DNA from: Fibrobacter sp.
Lineage (GTDB): Bacteria > Fibrobacterota > Fibrobacteria > Fibrobacterales > Fibrobacteraceae
Assembly (NCBI GenBank): GCA_021443065.1
Contig: JABUUR010000308.1
Span: forward strand, 1-5,454
DNA length: 5,454 bases
Reading direction: 5' to 3'
The stretch's first letter is position 1. Every line of letters starts with the position of its first letter. Under the pieces are notes generated by a model that was not told the origin of the DNA, made no database searches, and was given only the letters and a program-made list of their open reading frames with translations. Shown in pieces: positions 1-5,454 of this stretch. A program made the translations under genes and the position numbers.

Positions 1-84
1 TACATCAGCCTGGACAACCTCTACCTATTGCAGGAAAGCGGTACCGAGGTTCCCATGCCCAAGGGGCTGCGCAGGCTGCGGTAG
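1..84 (+). CDS. C-terminal end of an unidentified protein (partial)
   Basis: Frame 1 is open from the window edge to a TAG at 82-84. It gives 27 residues beginning YISLDNLYLLQE and ending in the basic tail KGLRRLR. The codons (CTG, AAC, CTC, CGC) match the style of the complete genes here, and the 62-base gap to the next start, with a promoter-like sequence in it, suits the end of a real gene. The fragment is too short to assign to a family. No terminator hairpin is visible after the stop, so read-through into the EAL gene is possible. Confidence 0.55.
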   Translation, partial: YISLDNLYLLQESGTEVPMPKGLRRLR

Positions 85-92
85 TAGTTGCG

Positions 93-121
93 TTGACAGG
101 TCTTTTTGTATAAATTATTTT
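93..121 (+). promoter_or_regulatory. sigma70-like promoter for the EAL gene
   Basis: A perfect -35 hexamer TTGACA lies at 93-98. A 17-base spacer separates it from TATTTT at 116-121, which matches the -10 consensus at 4 of 6 positions. Transcription would start near 128, giving a leader of only about 20 bases before the GTG at 147. TATAAA at 109-114 looks better as a -10 but is too close to the -35. The call rests on sequence match alone. Confidence 0.5.
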
Positions 122-146
122 GTAGTATCGAACGTTTGGTTATGGT

Positions 147-2009
147 GTGGATATGAATATAGAATGTCAATGTTGCGGACTGGTTTTGAGCGTTTTGCTC
201 CTGGTCCTTTACTCTGCCAGGAAACAGTTGGGATTGTACGGCGAGCGTATTTTCAAGTACATGCTCGTCGTTACCATAGCGCTGCTTTCTCTTGACATTC
301 TTTCTGTTGTGGGCATTAGCCGTCAGGATACCTGGTCGCCGTTTTTGGTCATGGGTATCTGCAAAGCCTACATTGCCACCCTGGTTGTGGAGTGTATGTT
401 TGCAGTCGTTTATTTGTTCCATGATGTGATGGACGAGCATAAACACTGGAAAGTCACCAAATGGTTGGGCGTTATTGTTGCTTTGGAATGTCTGGTCATC
501 ATGATTGTTCCCTTGGAAATTTATTCCAACGGTCGCGTCGTCTATACCTACGGTCCGGGGGCCATTGTCGCCTATGCCTGCTGCGCCATTGACTTTGTCA
601 CCATATTGGTGACGGCATTTTCTGAACGGAAAAAGATTTCCACCCTTCGTTGGTCTGCGTTTATGATTTGGGTTCTGCTTTGGATTGTTGCCGCCGGCTG
701 GCAGTTCCTGGATGCAGAAAAATTGCTGGTGGGCTTTGCCACATCCCTGGGTATGATGATTCTTTATGCTGCCCTTGAAAATCCGGAAGTCAATTTGAAC
801 AACGAACTGGGCTGCTTCAATGGCTACGCATTGGAGGCTTACCTTAAGCAGCAGTTCAGCCTGAACCGTAAGTTTTTTGCAATACAGTTTTCTCTTGAAG
901 AGATTCCGCCGGAAACAGAGGATTACATATACCGCCTGATGCAGCGATCCAATGCCCGCGACGGAATATGGTTCTTTAAGCTCCTTGGCCCCGAGTTCAT
1001 AATGATTTCGGAGGATCGCAAGCGGTACAACCGGATGATCCGCTGGATTCTTAAAGAGCAGAAACGGGAGTCTGCCTATTTCAAGAACATTCAAGGTCTG
1101 GGCATTGAAAACGGCCTGGATGTGGGTTCCCCGGCCAAGTTGACCAAGGTATTCAAGTATTTTTTCAACAAGTACAACGGTCAAATTCCGGAATCGGAAA
1201 TCGAAATTACGAGGGACAAGATTGACGATTACCTTGTTCACGAGCGTATGCAAGAGGAAATCAACCAGGCCTTGGCCGAAGACCGCGTGGAGGTTTTCTA
1301 CCAGCCGATTTACAGCGTTCTCAGTAAAAAGTTTGAATCTGCAGAGGCTCTGGTCCGCATTCGTAGAACTGACGGTTCCTTGATTTATCCTTCGGATTTC
1401 ATTCCCGTGGCTGAGGAAACCGGGACGATTGTTGCCTTGGGGGAGCGGGTCTTTGTAAAGACTTGCCAGTTTATCGCTGGCGGAAAAATTCAGAAGGCCG
1501 GCGTGAGGTGCGTGGATGTGAATCTTTCTGTATTGCAATGCGAACAGGTGGATTTGTCTAATCGTCTGAGCAAGATTATGGACGAAAACAATGTTCCAAG
1601 TTCGGCAATCAATCTGGAAATTACAGAGACCGCAACTCTCAGCGTGAAAAAGAACTTGTTGAACAACATGGGTTCCCTGATGGATATGGGGTGCACTTTC
1701 TCGCTGGATGATTTTGGCAAGGGCGAATCCAATTTGATGTACATCGTGGAAATGCCCGTGAGCGTGGTGAAGATGGACTACGACTTGACCAAGGCCTTTG
1801 GCAAGATGGACCGCGCAAAATATGTGGTGCGGACGGTGGTGCAGATGGCACACGAAATGGGACTCCGCGTGGTTTCCGAAGGTGTGGAAGACGCGTCGGA
1901 ATTGCAGGCTTTGCAGAATATCGGCGTTGACTATATTCAGGGTTACTACTTCTCGAAGCCTATTCCTGCCGATGAATTCCTGAAATTCGTGGAAGAAAAA
2001 AATTCATAG
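147..2009 (+). CDS. membrane-bound EAL-domain protein with degenerate GGDEF domain; probable c-di-GMP phosphodiesterase
   Basis: The 620-aa product has about seven hydrophobic segments (roughly residues 11-22, 37-56, 66-92, 106-124, 137-158, 168-187, 192-210), a probable membrane sensor. Residues about 217-345 resemble a degenerate GGDEF domain: NELGCFNG (219-226) matches the usual D-LTGL-NR start, and FKLLGPEF puts LGPEF (280-284) where GGDEF belongs, so cyclase activity is unlikely. Residues about 368-615 form an EAL domain with the expected catalytic and metal residues: E400 of EAL, N459 (VNLS), E491 and E494 (LEITE), D521/D522 (DDFG), K542, E578 (SEGVE) and Q598 (QGYYFSKP). By family knowledge this domain hydrolyses c-di-GMP to pGpG; activity here is inferred. 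Loop 6 reads DDFGKGESNL rather than the common DDFGTGYSSL. The GTG start at 147 is chosen from the ORF extent and promoter. ATG at 153 is an equally possible in-frame start, and neither has a clear Shine-Dalgarno sequence. The gene is monocistronic and convergent with gltA. Confidence 0.9.
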   Translation: MDMNIECQCCGLVLSVLLLVLYSARKQLGLYGERIFKYMLVVTIALLSLDILSVVGISRQDTWSPFLVMGICKAYIATLVVECMFAVVYLFHDVMDEHKHWKVTKWLGVIVALECLVIMIVPLEIYSNGRVVYTYGPGAIVAYACCAIDFVTILVTAFSERKKISTLRWSAFMIWVLLWIVAAGWQFLDAEKLLVGFATSLGMMILYAALENPEVNLNNELGCFNGYALEAYLKQQFSLNRKFFAIQFSLEEIPPETEDYIYRLMQRSNARDGIWFFKLLGPEFIMISEDRKRYNRMIRWILKEQKRESAYFKNIQGLGIENGLDVGSPAKLTKVFKYFFNKYNGQIPESEIEITRDKIDDYLVHERMQEEINQALAEDRVEVFYQPIYSVLSKKFESAEALVRIRRTDGSLIYPSDFIPVAEETGTIVALGERVFVKTCQFIAGGKIQKAGVRCVDVNLSVLQCEQVDLSNRLSKIMDENNVPSSAINLEITETATLSVKKNLLNNMGSLMDMGCTFSLDDFGKGESNLMYIVEMPVSVVKMDYDLTKAFGKMDRAKYVVRTVVQMAHEMGLRVVSEGVEDASELQALQNIGVDYIQGYYFSKPIPADEFLKFVEEKNS

Positions 2010-2043
2010 GAAAAATATCGGGGCGATCTAAAAGGACCCCTCT

Positions 2044-2087
2044 AAAAAAAGACCTCGCAAAGATTATTCTTATTGCGAGGCTCCTTT
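2044..2087. terminator. bidirectional intrinsic terminator between the EAL gene and gltA
   Basis: An 8-bp perfect inverted repeat, CCTCGCAA (2053-2060) and TTGCGAGG (2073-2080), encloses a 12-base loop. Read on the - strand the stem is followed by TCTTTTTTT (complement of 2044-2052), a strong U-tract, about 43 bases after the gltA stop. Read on the + strand it is followed by CTCCTTTT, a weaker tract, and would serve the EAL gene. The position between two convergent stop codons is where such a shared terminator is expected. Confidence 0.85.
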
Positions 2088-2122
2088 TGATAACCGATAT
2101 CTGTCGTGGCTAGTTATTGCAG

Positions 2123-3412
2123 TTAACGTTTGTCCCGATCCACCCAAGGTCTCTCGTTGAAGCCCGTGTAAATCTGGCGGGGGCGGTTGATCTTGGAGTT
2201 GGGGTCGTCGTGCATTTCTTTCCAGTGGGCAATCCATCCGGGAAGGCGCCCGATGGCGAACATCACGGTGAGCATGTCGGTAGGAATGCCCATGGCACGG
2301 TACAGGATGCCGGAGTAGAAATCCACGTTGGGATAAAGTTTGCGCTCGATGAAGTAGTCGTCCTTCAGGGCGGCGTCTTCCAGTTTCAGGGCGATATCCA
2401 GCAGCGGGTCCTGGACGTGTTCACGTTCGAAAACCTGGTACATCAGTTTCTTGAGAACCTTGGCACGGGGGTCGTAGCTCTTGTAGACGCGATGGCCGAA
2501 TCCGGAAAGGCGGAAGGGGTCGTTCTTGTCCTTGGCCTTTGCCATAACCTGTTCGATGGTCATGCCGCTTTGCTGGATGCGCATGAGTGTTTCGAGTACA
2601 GCCTGGTTTGCTCCGCCATGGAGGGGGCCCCACAGGGCGCAAATGCCTGCACAGATAGAGGCGTAAAGGTTTGCCTGGGAACTGCCCACCATACGGACTG
2701 TAGAGGTGGAACAGTTCTGTTCGTGGTCCGCATGGACGATGAGCAGGGTGTTCAGGGCCTTTTCCATGATGGGGTCCGGATGGTAGGGACGGGCCTTGCT
2801 GGAGAACATCATGTTCAGGAAGTTGCTGCAGTAACTGCGTTCTGCTTCGGGATAGACGAAAGGCTCGCCGATGCTTGCCTTGTAGGCGAAGGCCGCGATG
2901 GTGCGGACCTTGGAAATAAGGCCTGCGGTAGTCAGTTCGAAGGCGCTGGCGATGTTCTCGTCGTCATAGAAGCGGGGAGTGAACAAGCCGACGGCATTGA
3001 CAATGGAACTCAAGATGCCCATGGGGTGTGCGTTGGGCGGCATCTGGCGGAAAAAGTTCAGCAGGTTTTCGTGGAGGAGGGCGTTCTCGGTCAGCAAGGT
3101 GCGGAAATGGGTGAGTTGCTGCTGAGTGGGCAGTTCGCCATAAATCAAGAGCCAGGCGGTCTCCGGGAAGGTCGCTTTCTCGGCCAAGTCCTCGATGGCG
3201 TAACCGCGGTACCTCAGAATGCCTTTTTCTCCATCCACGTAGGTGATGGCGCTCTTGGTGCTACCGGTGTTCAGGTAGCCGTAATCCAGCGTCACAAGTC
3301 CAGTGTCCTTGCGGAGCTTTGAAATATCGAGACCGTGTTCGTTCTCAGTACCTTCACAGACAGGGAGTTCGTAACTCTTTCCGCCATAGTTCAGTATTGC
3401 GTTGTCGGACAT
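2123..3412 (-). CDS. gltA: citrate synthase (type II, hexameric family)
   Basis: This 429-aa protein is close in length to E. coli GltA and condenses oxaloacetate and acetyl-CoA to citrate in the cytoplasm. Family signatures appear in order: an N-terminal beta-rich region with GILRYRGYAIEDLA, then HADHEQNCSTSTVR (H227, H230), WGPLHGGANQ (H265), GFGHRVYKSYDPRA (H307, R308, R316), KLYPNVDFYSG (D364), GRLPGWIAHW (R389) and RPRQIYTG (R410, R412). H265, H307 and D364 are the catalytic triad by alignment from memory with E. coli H264, H305 and D362. The E. coli cysteine near position 206 and the arginine near 163, linked to NADH inhibition, appear replaced here (FSSKARPY and TAGLISK), so allosteric control may differ. 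The ATG at 3412 is preceded by GGAGGA four bases upstream, which supports this start. The stop is TAA, followed by a strong terminator. The gene probably feeds 2-oxoglutarate and glutamate synthesis. Confidence 0.97.
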   Translation of the reverse strand: MSDNAILNYGGKSYELPVCEGTENEHGLDISKLRKDTGLVTLDYGYLNTGSTKSAITYVDGEKGILRYRGYAIEDLAEKATFPETAWLLIYGELPTQQQLTHFRTLLTENALLHENLLNFFRQMPPNAHPMGILSSIVNAVGLFTPRFYDDENIASAFELTTAGLISKVRTIAAFAYKASIGEPFVYPEAERSYCSNFLNMMFSSKARPYHPDPIMEKALNTLLIVHADHEQNCSTSTVRMVGSSQANLYASICAGICALWGPLHGGANQAVLETLMRIQQSGMTIEQVMAKAKDKNDPFRLSGFGHRVYKSYDPRAKVLKKLMYQVFEREHVQDPLLDIALKLEDAALKDDYFIERKLYPNVDFYSGILYRAMGIPTDMLTVMFAIGRLPGWIAHWKEMHDDPNSKINRPRQIYTGFNERPWVDRDKR

Positions 3413-3415
3413 TGA

Positions 3416-3430
3416 TCCTCCAGTTGGAGG
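3416..3430 (-). promoter_or_regulatory. gltA Shine-Dalgarno sequence inside a hairpin
   Basis: On the - strand the leader reads CCTCCAACTGGAGGATCA just before the gltA ATG. GGAGG (3421-3417) is the Shine-Dalgarno core, and CCTCC (3430-3426) lies just upstream as its exact complement. They can form a 5-bp GC-rich hairpin with an AACT loop that hides the ribosome site. CCTCC also equals the anti-Shine-Dalgarno core of 16S rRNA. The pairing is visible in the sequence; a role in translational control is inference. Confidence 0.5.
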
Positions 3431-3498
3431 TTTGAGGCTTCTGGCCGCTCACAAGTTTTTTTGAACTACGAGGACCTTTGCGACAAACCTTGATTATT

Positions 3499-3600
3499 CA
3501 AAATTCATATTTTACAAAATGTAGCGCAAAATTCGGGTTCTACAAAATATAATGTAAAATACGAGTGCGATAAAATATAGTGCAAAATATGACGCAAAAT
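3499..3600. repeat. array of eight YAAAAT motifs with 28-base period
   Basis: CAAAAT or TAAAAT begins at 3499, 3515, 3527, 3543, 3555, 3571, 3583 and 3595. The steps are 16, 12, 16, 12, 16, 12 and 12, so pairs of motifs recur every 28 bases. Taken as units 3513-3540, 3541-3568 and 3569-3596, neighbouring units match at about 21 and 19 of 28 positions. At 3509-3520 the motif also forms an inverted pair, ATTTTACAAAAT. The array lies 87 to 188 bases upstream of the gltA start and just after the aminotransferase gene, so it probably overlaps the gltA promoter. It may be a multi-site operator or a decayed tandem duplication. Confidence 0.7.
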
Positions 3601-3604
3601 TCGT

Positions 3605-3628
3605 GCCACAAAGCCCAATGCCCGTGGC
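3605..3628 (-). terminator. weak hairpin after the aminotransferase gene
   Basis: GCCAC (3605-3609) and GTGGC (3624-3628) are complementary across a 14-base loop, starting 14 bases past the aminotransferase stop. A competing pairing, AAGCC (3611-3615) with GGCTT (3626-3630), is also possible. On the - strand only ACGAATTTT follows, a poor U-tract, so termination here would be inefficient or factor-assisted. Some read-through into gltA is possible. Confidence 0.3.
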
Positions 3629-3641
3629 TTGATGCTCAAAA

Positions 3642-4937
3642 TTACTTTTGCAGGTCCTTGACAGCCTTGTAGATGTTGTCGAAGAGCTTGCCCAGCTTTT
3701 CCGTAGGCACTGCGGAGAATGCCAGACGGATGAGGCCGGAGAGCATGATGGTGCCGGTGCTGTAATCCTTGATGAGTTTCTGGCGGAGTTCTTCGGCGTC
3801 TACACCCTTGGGCTTTACGCACATGAAGTAGCCGCTGTTGAAGGGCATGGCTTCGAAGGATTCTGCGTATTCCGGATGGGAAGCGAGGATGTCCTTGATG
3901 ATGTCATAGCGCTTCTTGAGGGTGGCGTACTTTTCGGCCTTCTGGTCGGTGTATTCTGCAGACTGGTAGGCGGCAAGAAGGATCTTCTGGGAAATGGACG
4001 GACCGTTGCTGATATTGCCACGGACGGTGCCTGCGGCCTTGTCTTCCAGAGCCTTCAGTTGTGCGTCGGTCGCACCCTTGAAGCCAAAGCTCATGAAGCC
4101 CACACGGAAACCCCAGACGTAGTCTTCCTTGGTGGGGCCGTCCAGCTTTACGGCCAGCAGGTTCTCGTGTGCATCCACCAGCTTTACAAAAAGGCTTTCG
4201 CGGGTGACACCTTCTTCGTAGACGAGGCCGAAGTAAGCGTCGTCCAGAAGGGCCACGACTTTGTTGCCTGCAGCGGCACAATCGGTAAGGATCTTTGCAA
4301 TTTCTACCGCTTCGGATTCGGTGGCGGTGTAGCCTGTGGGGTTGTTGGGGAAGTTCAGGAGAACCACCTTCTTGTCGCACTTGCTTTCGGCGAGGGCTGC
4401 CTTGAGAGCTTCTGTATCAAAGCCGCCGTTCTTGAAGGTGTTGAAGGTTTTGATCTTTGCTCCGCGGGCGTTTTCGAAGACAAGTTCGTAGTTGTCCCAG
4501 TACAGGTCGGGAATGATGACCTCGTCGCCAGCGTTTAAGAACATGTAGCCGGCGCAGCTGATGGCGTGAGTCAATGCACAGGTGACGACAGGGTTCGAAA
4601 AATTCTTGGAGGCGAGGGAGGGATTCTTCTTGATGACCTGTTCTTTCCAGGCCTTGCGCAGGTCGGGATTACCGAAGCTGGGCGCGTAGAGGAAGGATTG
4701 CTTGGGGAGATTCAGGGACTTGAGAACGCAATCCAGTACCAGGGGGCTGCCGTCGTCTTCGAGGGCGGTTCCGATGGTAGCGTTGATGTCGGAGCCCTTG
4801 GCTTCGGCACCCTGGCCAAGAATACCCTTGCGGGGGAAGAAAATGGCCTTGCCCTGTTCGGAGAGCATGTCGAGGACCTTGCAGCCGTTTGCAGAAAGTT
4901 CGGCATTCAAGGCAACTGCGAGAGGATTGTAGTTCAT
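3642..4937 (-). CDS. class I/II PLP-dependent aminotransferase, substrate unknown
   Basis: The 431-aa product is a fold-type I aminotransferase, probably cytosolic. Visible motifs are YAPSFGNPDLRKAW (84-97), FPNNPTG (196-202; N199 by the PLP ring), LLDDAYFGL (D232 for the pyridine nitrogen, Y235 for O3'), KLDGPTKEDYVWGFRVGF with K270 as the likely Schiff-base lysine and R278 as a phosphate ligand, and IRLAFS with R404 as the likely substrate carboxylate binder. All expected catalytic residues are present. Family knowledge supports amino-group transfer between an amino acid and a 2-oxo acid, but the motifs do not settle the substrate; aspartate, alanine and aromatic types remain possible. The ATG at 4937 is chosen because AGGA (4949-4946) sits eight bases upstream and a promoter lies further back. 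The frame stays open to an ATG at 5144, but the extra 69 residues are low-quality and would overlap that promoter. gltA follows on the same strand after 229 bases. Confidence 0.92.
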   Translation of the reverse strand: MNYNPLAVALNAELSANGCKVLDMLSEQGKAIFFPRKGILGQGAEAKGSDINATIGTALEDDGSPLVLDCVLKSLNLPKQSFLYAPSFGNPDLRKAWKEQVIKKNPSLASKNFSNPVVTCALTHAISCAGYMFLNAGDEVIIPDLYWDNYELVFENARGAKIKTFNTFKNGGFDTEALKAALAESKCDKKVVLLNFPNNPTGYTATESEAVEIAKILTDCAAAGNKVVALLDDAYFGLVYEEGVTRESLFVKLVDAHENLLAVKLDGPTKEDYVWGFRVGFMSFGFKGATDAQLKALEDKAAGTVRGNISNGPSISQKILLAAYQSAEYTDQKAEKYATLKKRYDIIKDILASHPEYAESFEAMPFNSGYFMCVKPKGVDAEELRQKLIKDYSTGTIMLSGLIRLAFSAVPTEKLGKLFDNIYKAVKDLQK

Positions 4938-4976
4938 TTTTCGTTTCCTGTTGAAAAATTTGTTTAAACCGAGCGC

Positions 4977-5005
4977 AAGATAGTTTTTTTTTCCCTGACT
5001 CGCAA
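4977..5005 (-). promoter_or_regulatory. sigma70-like promoter for the aminotransferase gene
   Basis: On the - strand TTGCGA (5005-5000) and TATCTT (4982-4977) are separated by exactly 17 bases. Each matches its consensus at 4 of 6 positions, and the spacer contains a run of eight A. Transcription would start near 4970 and give a leader of about 33 bases with a good Shine-Dalgarno sequence. CTTGCG occurs both at the -35 and directly after the -10 (CTTGCGCTC). Its position supports the start at 4937. Confidence 0.5.
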
Positions 5006-5083
5006 GGTAGAAAAGGGGGTGTGCCGCCTTGAAAATAGTTGTGGGGTGGAAAAAATGGGAATGTGGGTCGAAAAATGGAAAAT

Positions 5084-5119
5084 AGAGGACTAAATTAAGT
5101 TTTTGGCGAAATAGTCCTT
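5084..5119. repeat. palindromic element, copy 1
   Basis: AGAGGACTAAATT (5084-5096) and AAATAGTCCTT (5109-5119) flank a 12-base centre. The inner arms AGGACTA (5086-5092) and TAGTCCT (5112-5118) are perfect complements and make a 7-bp stem with a 19-base loop. Both outer arm sequences recur exactly in copy 2, 147 bases downstream. No T-run follows on the + strand. Confidence 0.7.
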
Positions 5120-5230
5120 CTCTGGGGGCTGTTTTACCCCTCAATTGACCTTCCGGACCGGTATTTTTAGTTAATTTGTTATGAATCCATGCCGCTAAAT
5201 AGAGATTTTTATTGATTTGGTGGCAAAAAC

Positions 5231-5273
5231 AGAGGACTAAATTCGGTTTTTTCGAGGAAATAGTCCTTTTTTT
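5231..5273. repeat. palindromic element, copy 2, terminator-like
   Basis: AGAGGACTAAATT (5231-5243) and AAATAGTCCTT (5258-5268) repeat the arms of copy 1 exactly, while the centre (5244-5257) differs in length and sequence. The stem AGGACTA/TAGTCCT (5233-5239 and 5261-5267) runs straight into seven T (5267-5273), which resembles an intrinsic terminator on the + strand. On the - strand the stem is followed by CTGTTTTTG, also T-rich. It lies about 155 bases before the gene at 5429. Confidence 0.7.
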
Positions 5274-5428
5274 CGTCGTTTTTGCTCCTTTGGGTGGTCA
5301 AAGAGGCTTTTGCTGCGATATTTGTGCTTTTTCACTATGCCGTGCGCCCAATCCTCATAGACTTTTATATTTTTCTAGCTGAAATTTTTAACTCCGGCGC
5401 CTTGTGACGCCTTAACAAAGGTCGCAAT

Positions 5429-5454
5429 ATGCAGATTGATTTGAATAACGTGGA
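5429..5454 (+). CDS. start of an unidentified gene (partial)
   Basis: ATG at 5429 opens a frame reading MQIDLNNV before the window ends. AAAGGT (5417-5422) lies six bases upstream as a plausible Shine-Dalgarno sequence, and the gene is divergent from the aminotransferase. Eight residues are too few to assign a function, and the call depends on the ribosome site and context. Confidence 0.5.

Larger units (their letters stand above)
4938..5428. other. 491-base divergent intergenic region
   Basis: No convincing gene is present. From the left it holds the aminotransferase Shine-Dalgarno and promoter, a G-rich run on the + strand (about 5014-5068, with GGGGG, GGGG, GGG and GGG), palindrome copy 1, a short GGGG/CCCC inverted repeat (5124-5140), palindrome copy 2 with a T-run, and an AT-rich stretch with TATATT (5366-5371) that could be part of the promoter of the gene at 5429. 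A 4-bp GGCG/CGCC stem (5396-5411) lies just before that gene's ribosome site. Confidence 0.6.

Noticed and set aside
21..1853. 610-codon open frame antisense to the EAL gene
   Set aside because: Its codons are exact reverse complements of the EAL codons, so it stays open only because TTA, CTA and TCA are rare in the sense gene. The product is His-rich and has no domain signature.
2117..3322. 401-codon open frame antisense to gltA
   Set aside because: It is in the same codon-aligned register as the gltA codons and is explained by rare TTA/CTA/TCA codons. gltA itself is unmistakable.
3499..3600. YAAAAT array as a CRISPR array
   Set aside because: The repeats are AT-rich and degenerate with a short 28-base period and no distinct spacers, and no cas gene is present.
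3648..4538. 296-codon open frame antisense to the aminotransferase
   Set aside because: Same codon-aligned shadow effect, with no motif and no ribosome site.
5014..5068. G-rich run as a possible G-quadruplex
   Set aside because: The loops between G-runs are too long and uneven (about 23, 10 and 5 bases) for a convincing quadruplex.
4938..5144. 69-residue N-terminal extension of the aminotransferase to an ATG at 5144
   Set aside because: The extension is Phe/His/Lys-rich without family similarity, overlaps a promoter-like sequence and palindrome copy 1, and the ATG at 4937 has a good Shine-Dalgarno sequence.
5145..5173. Possible + strand promoter TTGACC with TAGTTA after 17 bases
   Set aside because: The -35 is good but the -10 is poor, and a terminator-like hairpin lies between it and the gene at 5429.

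Overview
This is a bacterial chromosomal window of about 50% GC. It holds three complete genes and the edges of two more. Codon use avoids TTA, CTA and TCA. The combination of a hexameric-type citrate synthase, a membrane EAL protein and AT-rich spacers fits a Gram-negative-type bacterium. My impression from general style is a Fibrobacter relative, but no rRNA or other diagnostic marker is present, so the taxonomy is a guess.

Layout: bases 1-84 are the last 27 codons of a + strand gene. After a promoter-like spacer comes a 620-aa + strand gene (147-2009) for a seven-helix membrane protein with a degenerate GGDEF-like domain and a complete EAL domain, a probable c-di-GMP phosphodiesterase. It converges on gltA (citrate synthase, - strand, 2123-3412), and a bidirectional terminator lies between them. 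Upstream of gltA is a 229-base spacer. It holds a hairpin that contains the gltA Shine-Dalgarno sequence and an ordered array of eight YAAAAT motifs at alternating 16/12-base spacing (a 28-base period). Beyond it, also on the - strand, is a class I/II PLP-dependent aminotransferase (3642-4937) with its own sigma70-like promoter. A 491-base spacer then separates it from a divergent + strand gene that starts at 5429 and leaves the window. That spacer carries two copies of a palindromic element, one followed by a T-run like an intrinsic terminator.

How the genes relate: citrate synthase and an aminotransferase side by side suggest central carbon and amino-acid metabolism (2-oxoglutarate/glutamate supply), but the 229-base spacer and separate signals argue against tight co-transcription. 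The EAL gene is an independent signalling gene. There is no mobile element, CRISPR array, tRNA or rRNA, and no clear new multi-gene system. The most interesting material is non-coding: the gltA upstream array, the gltA leader hairpin and the duplicated palindrome.
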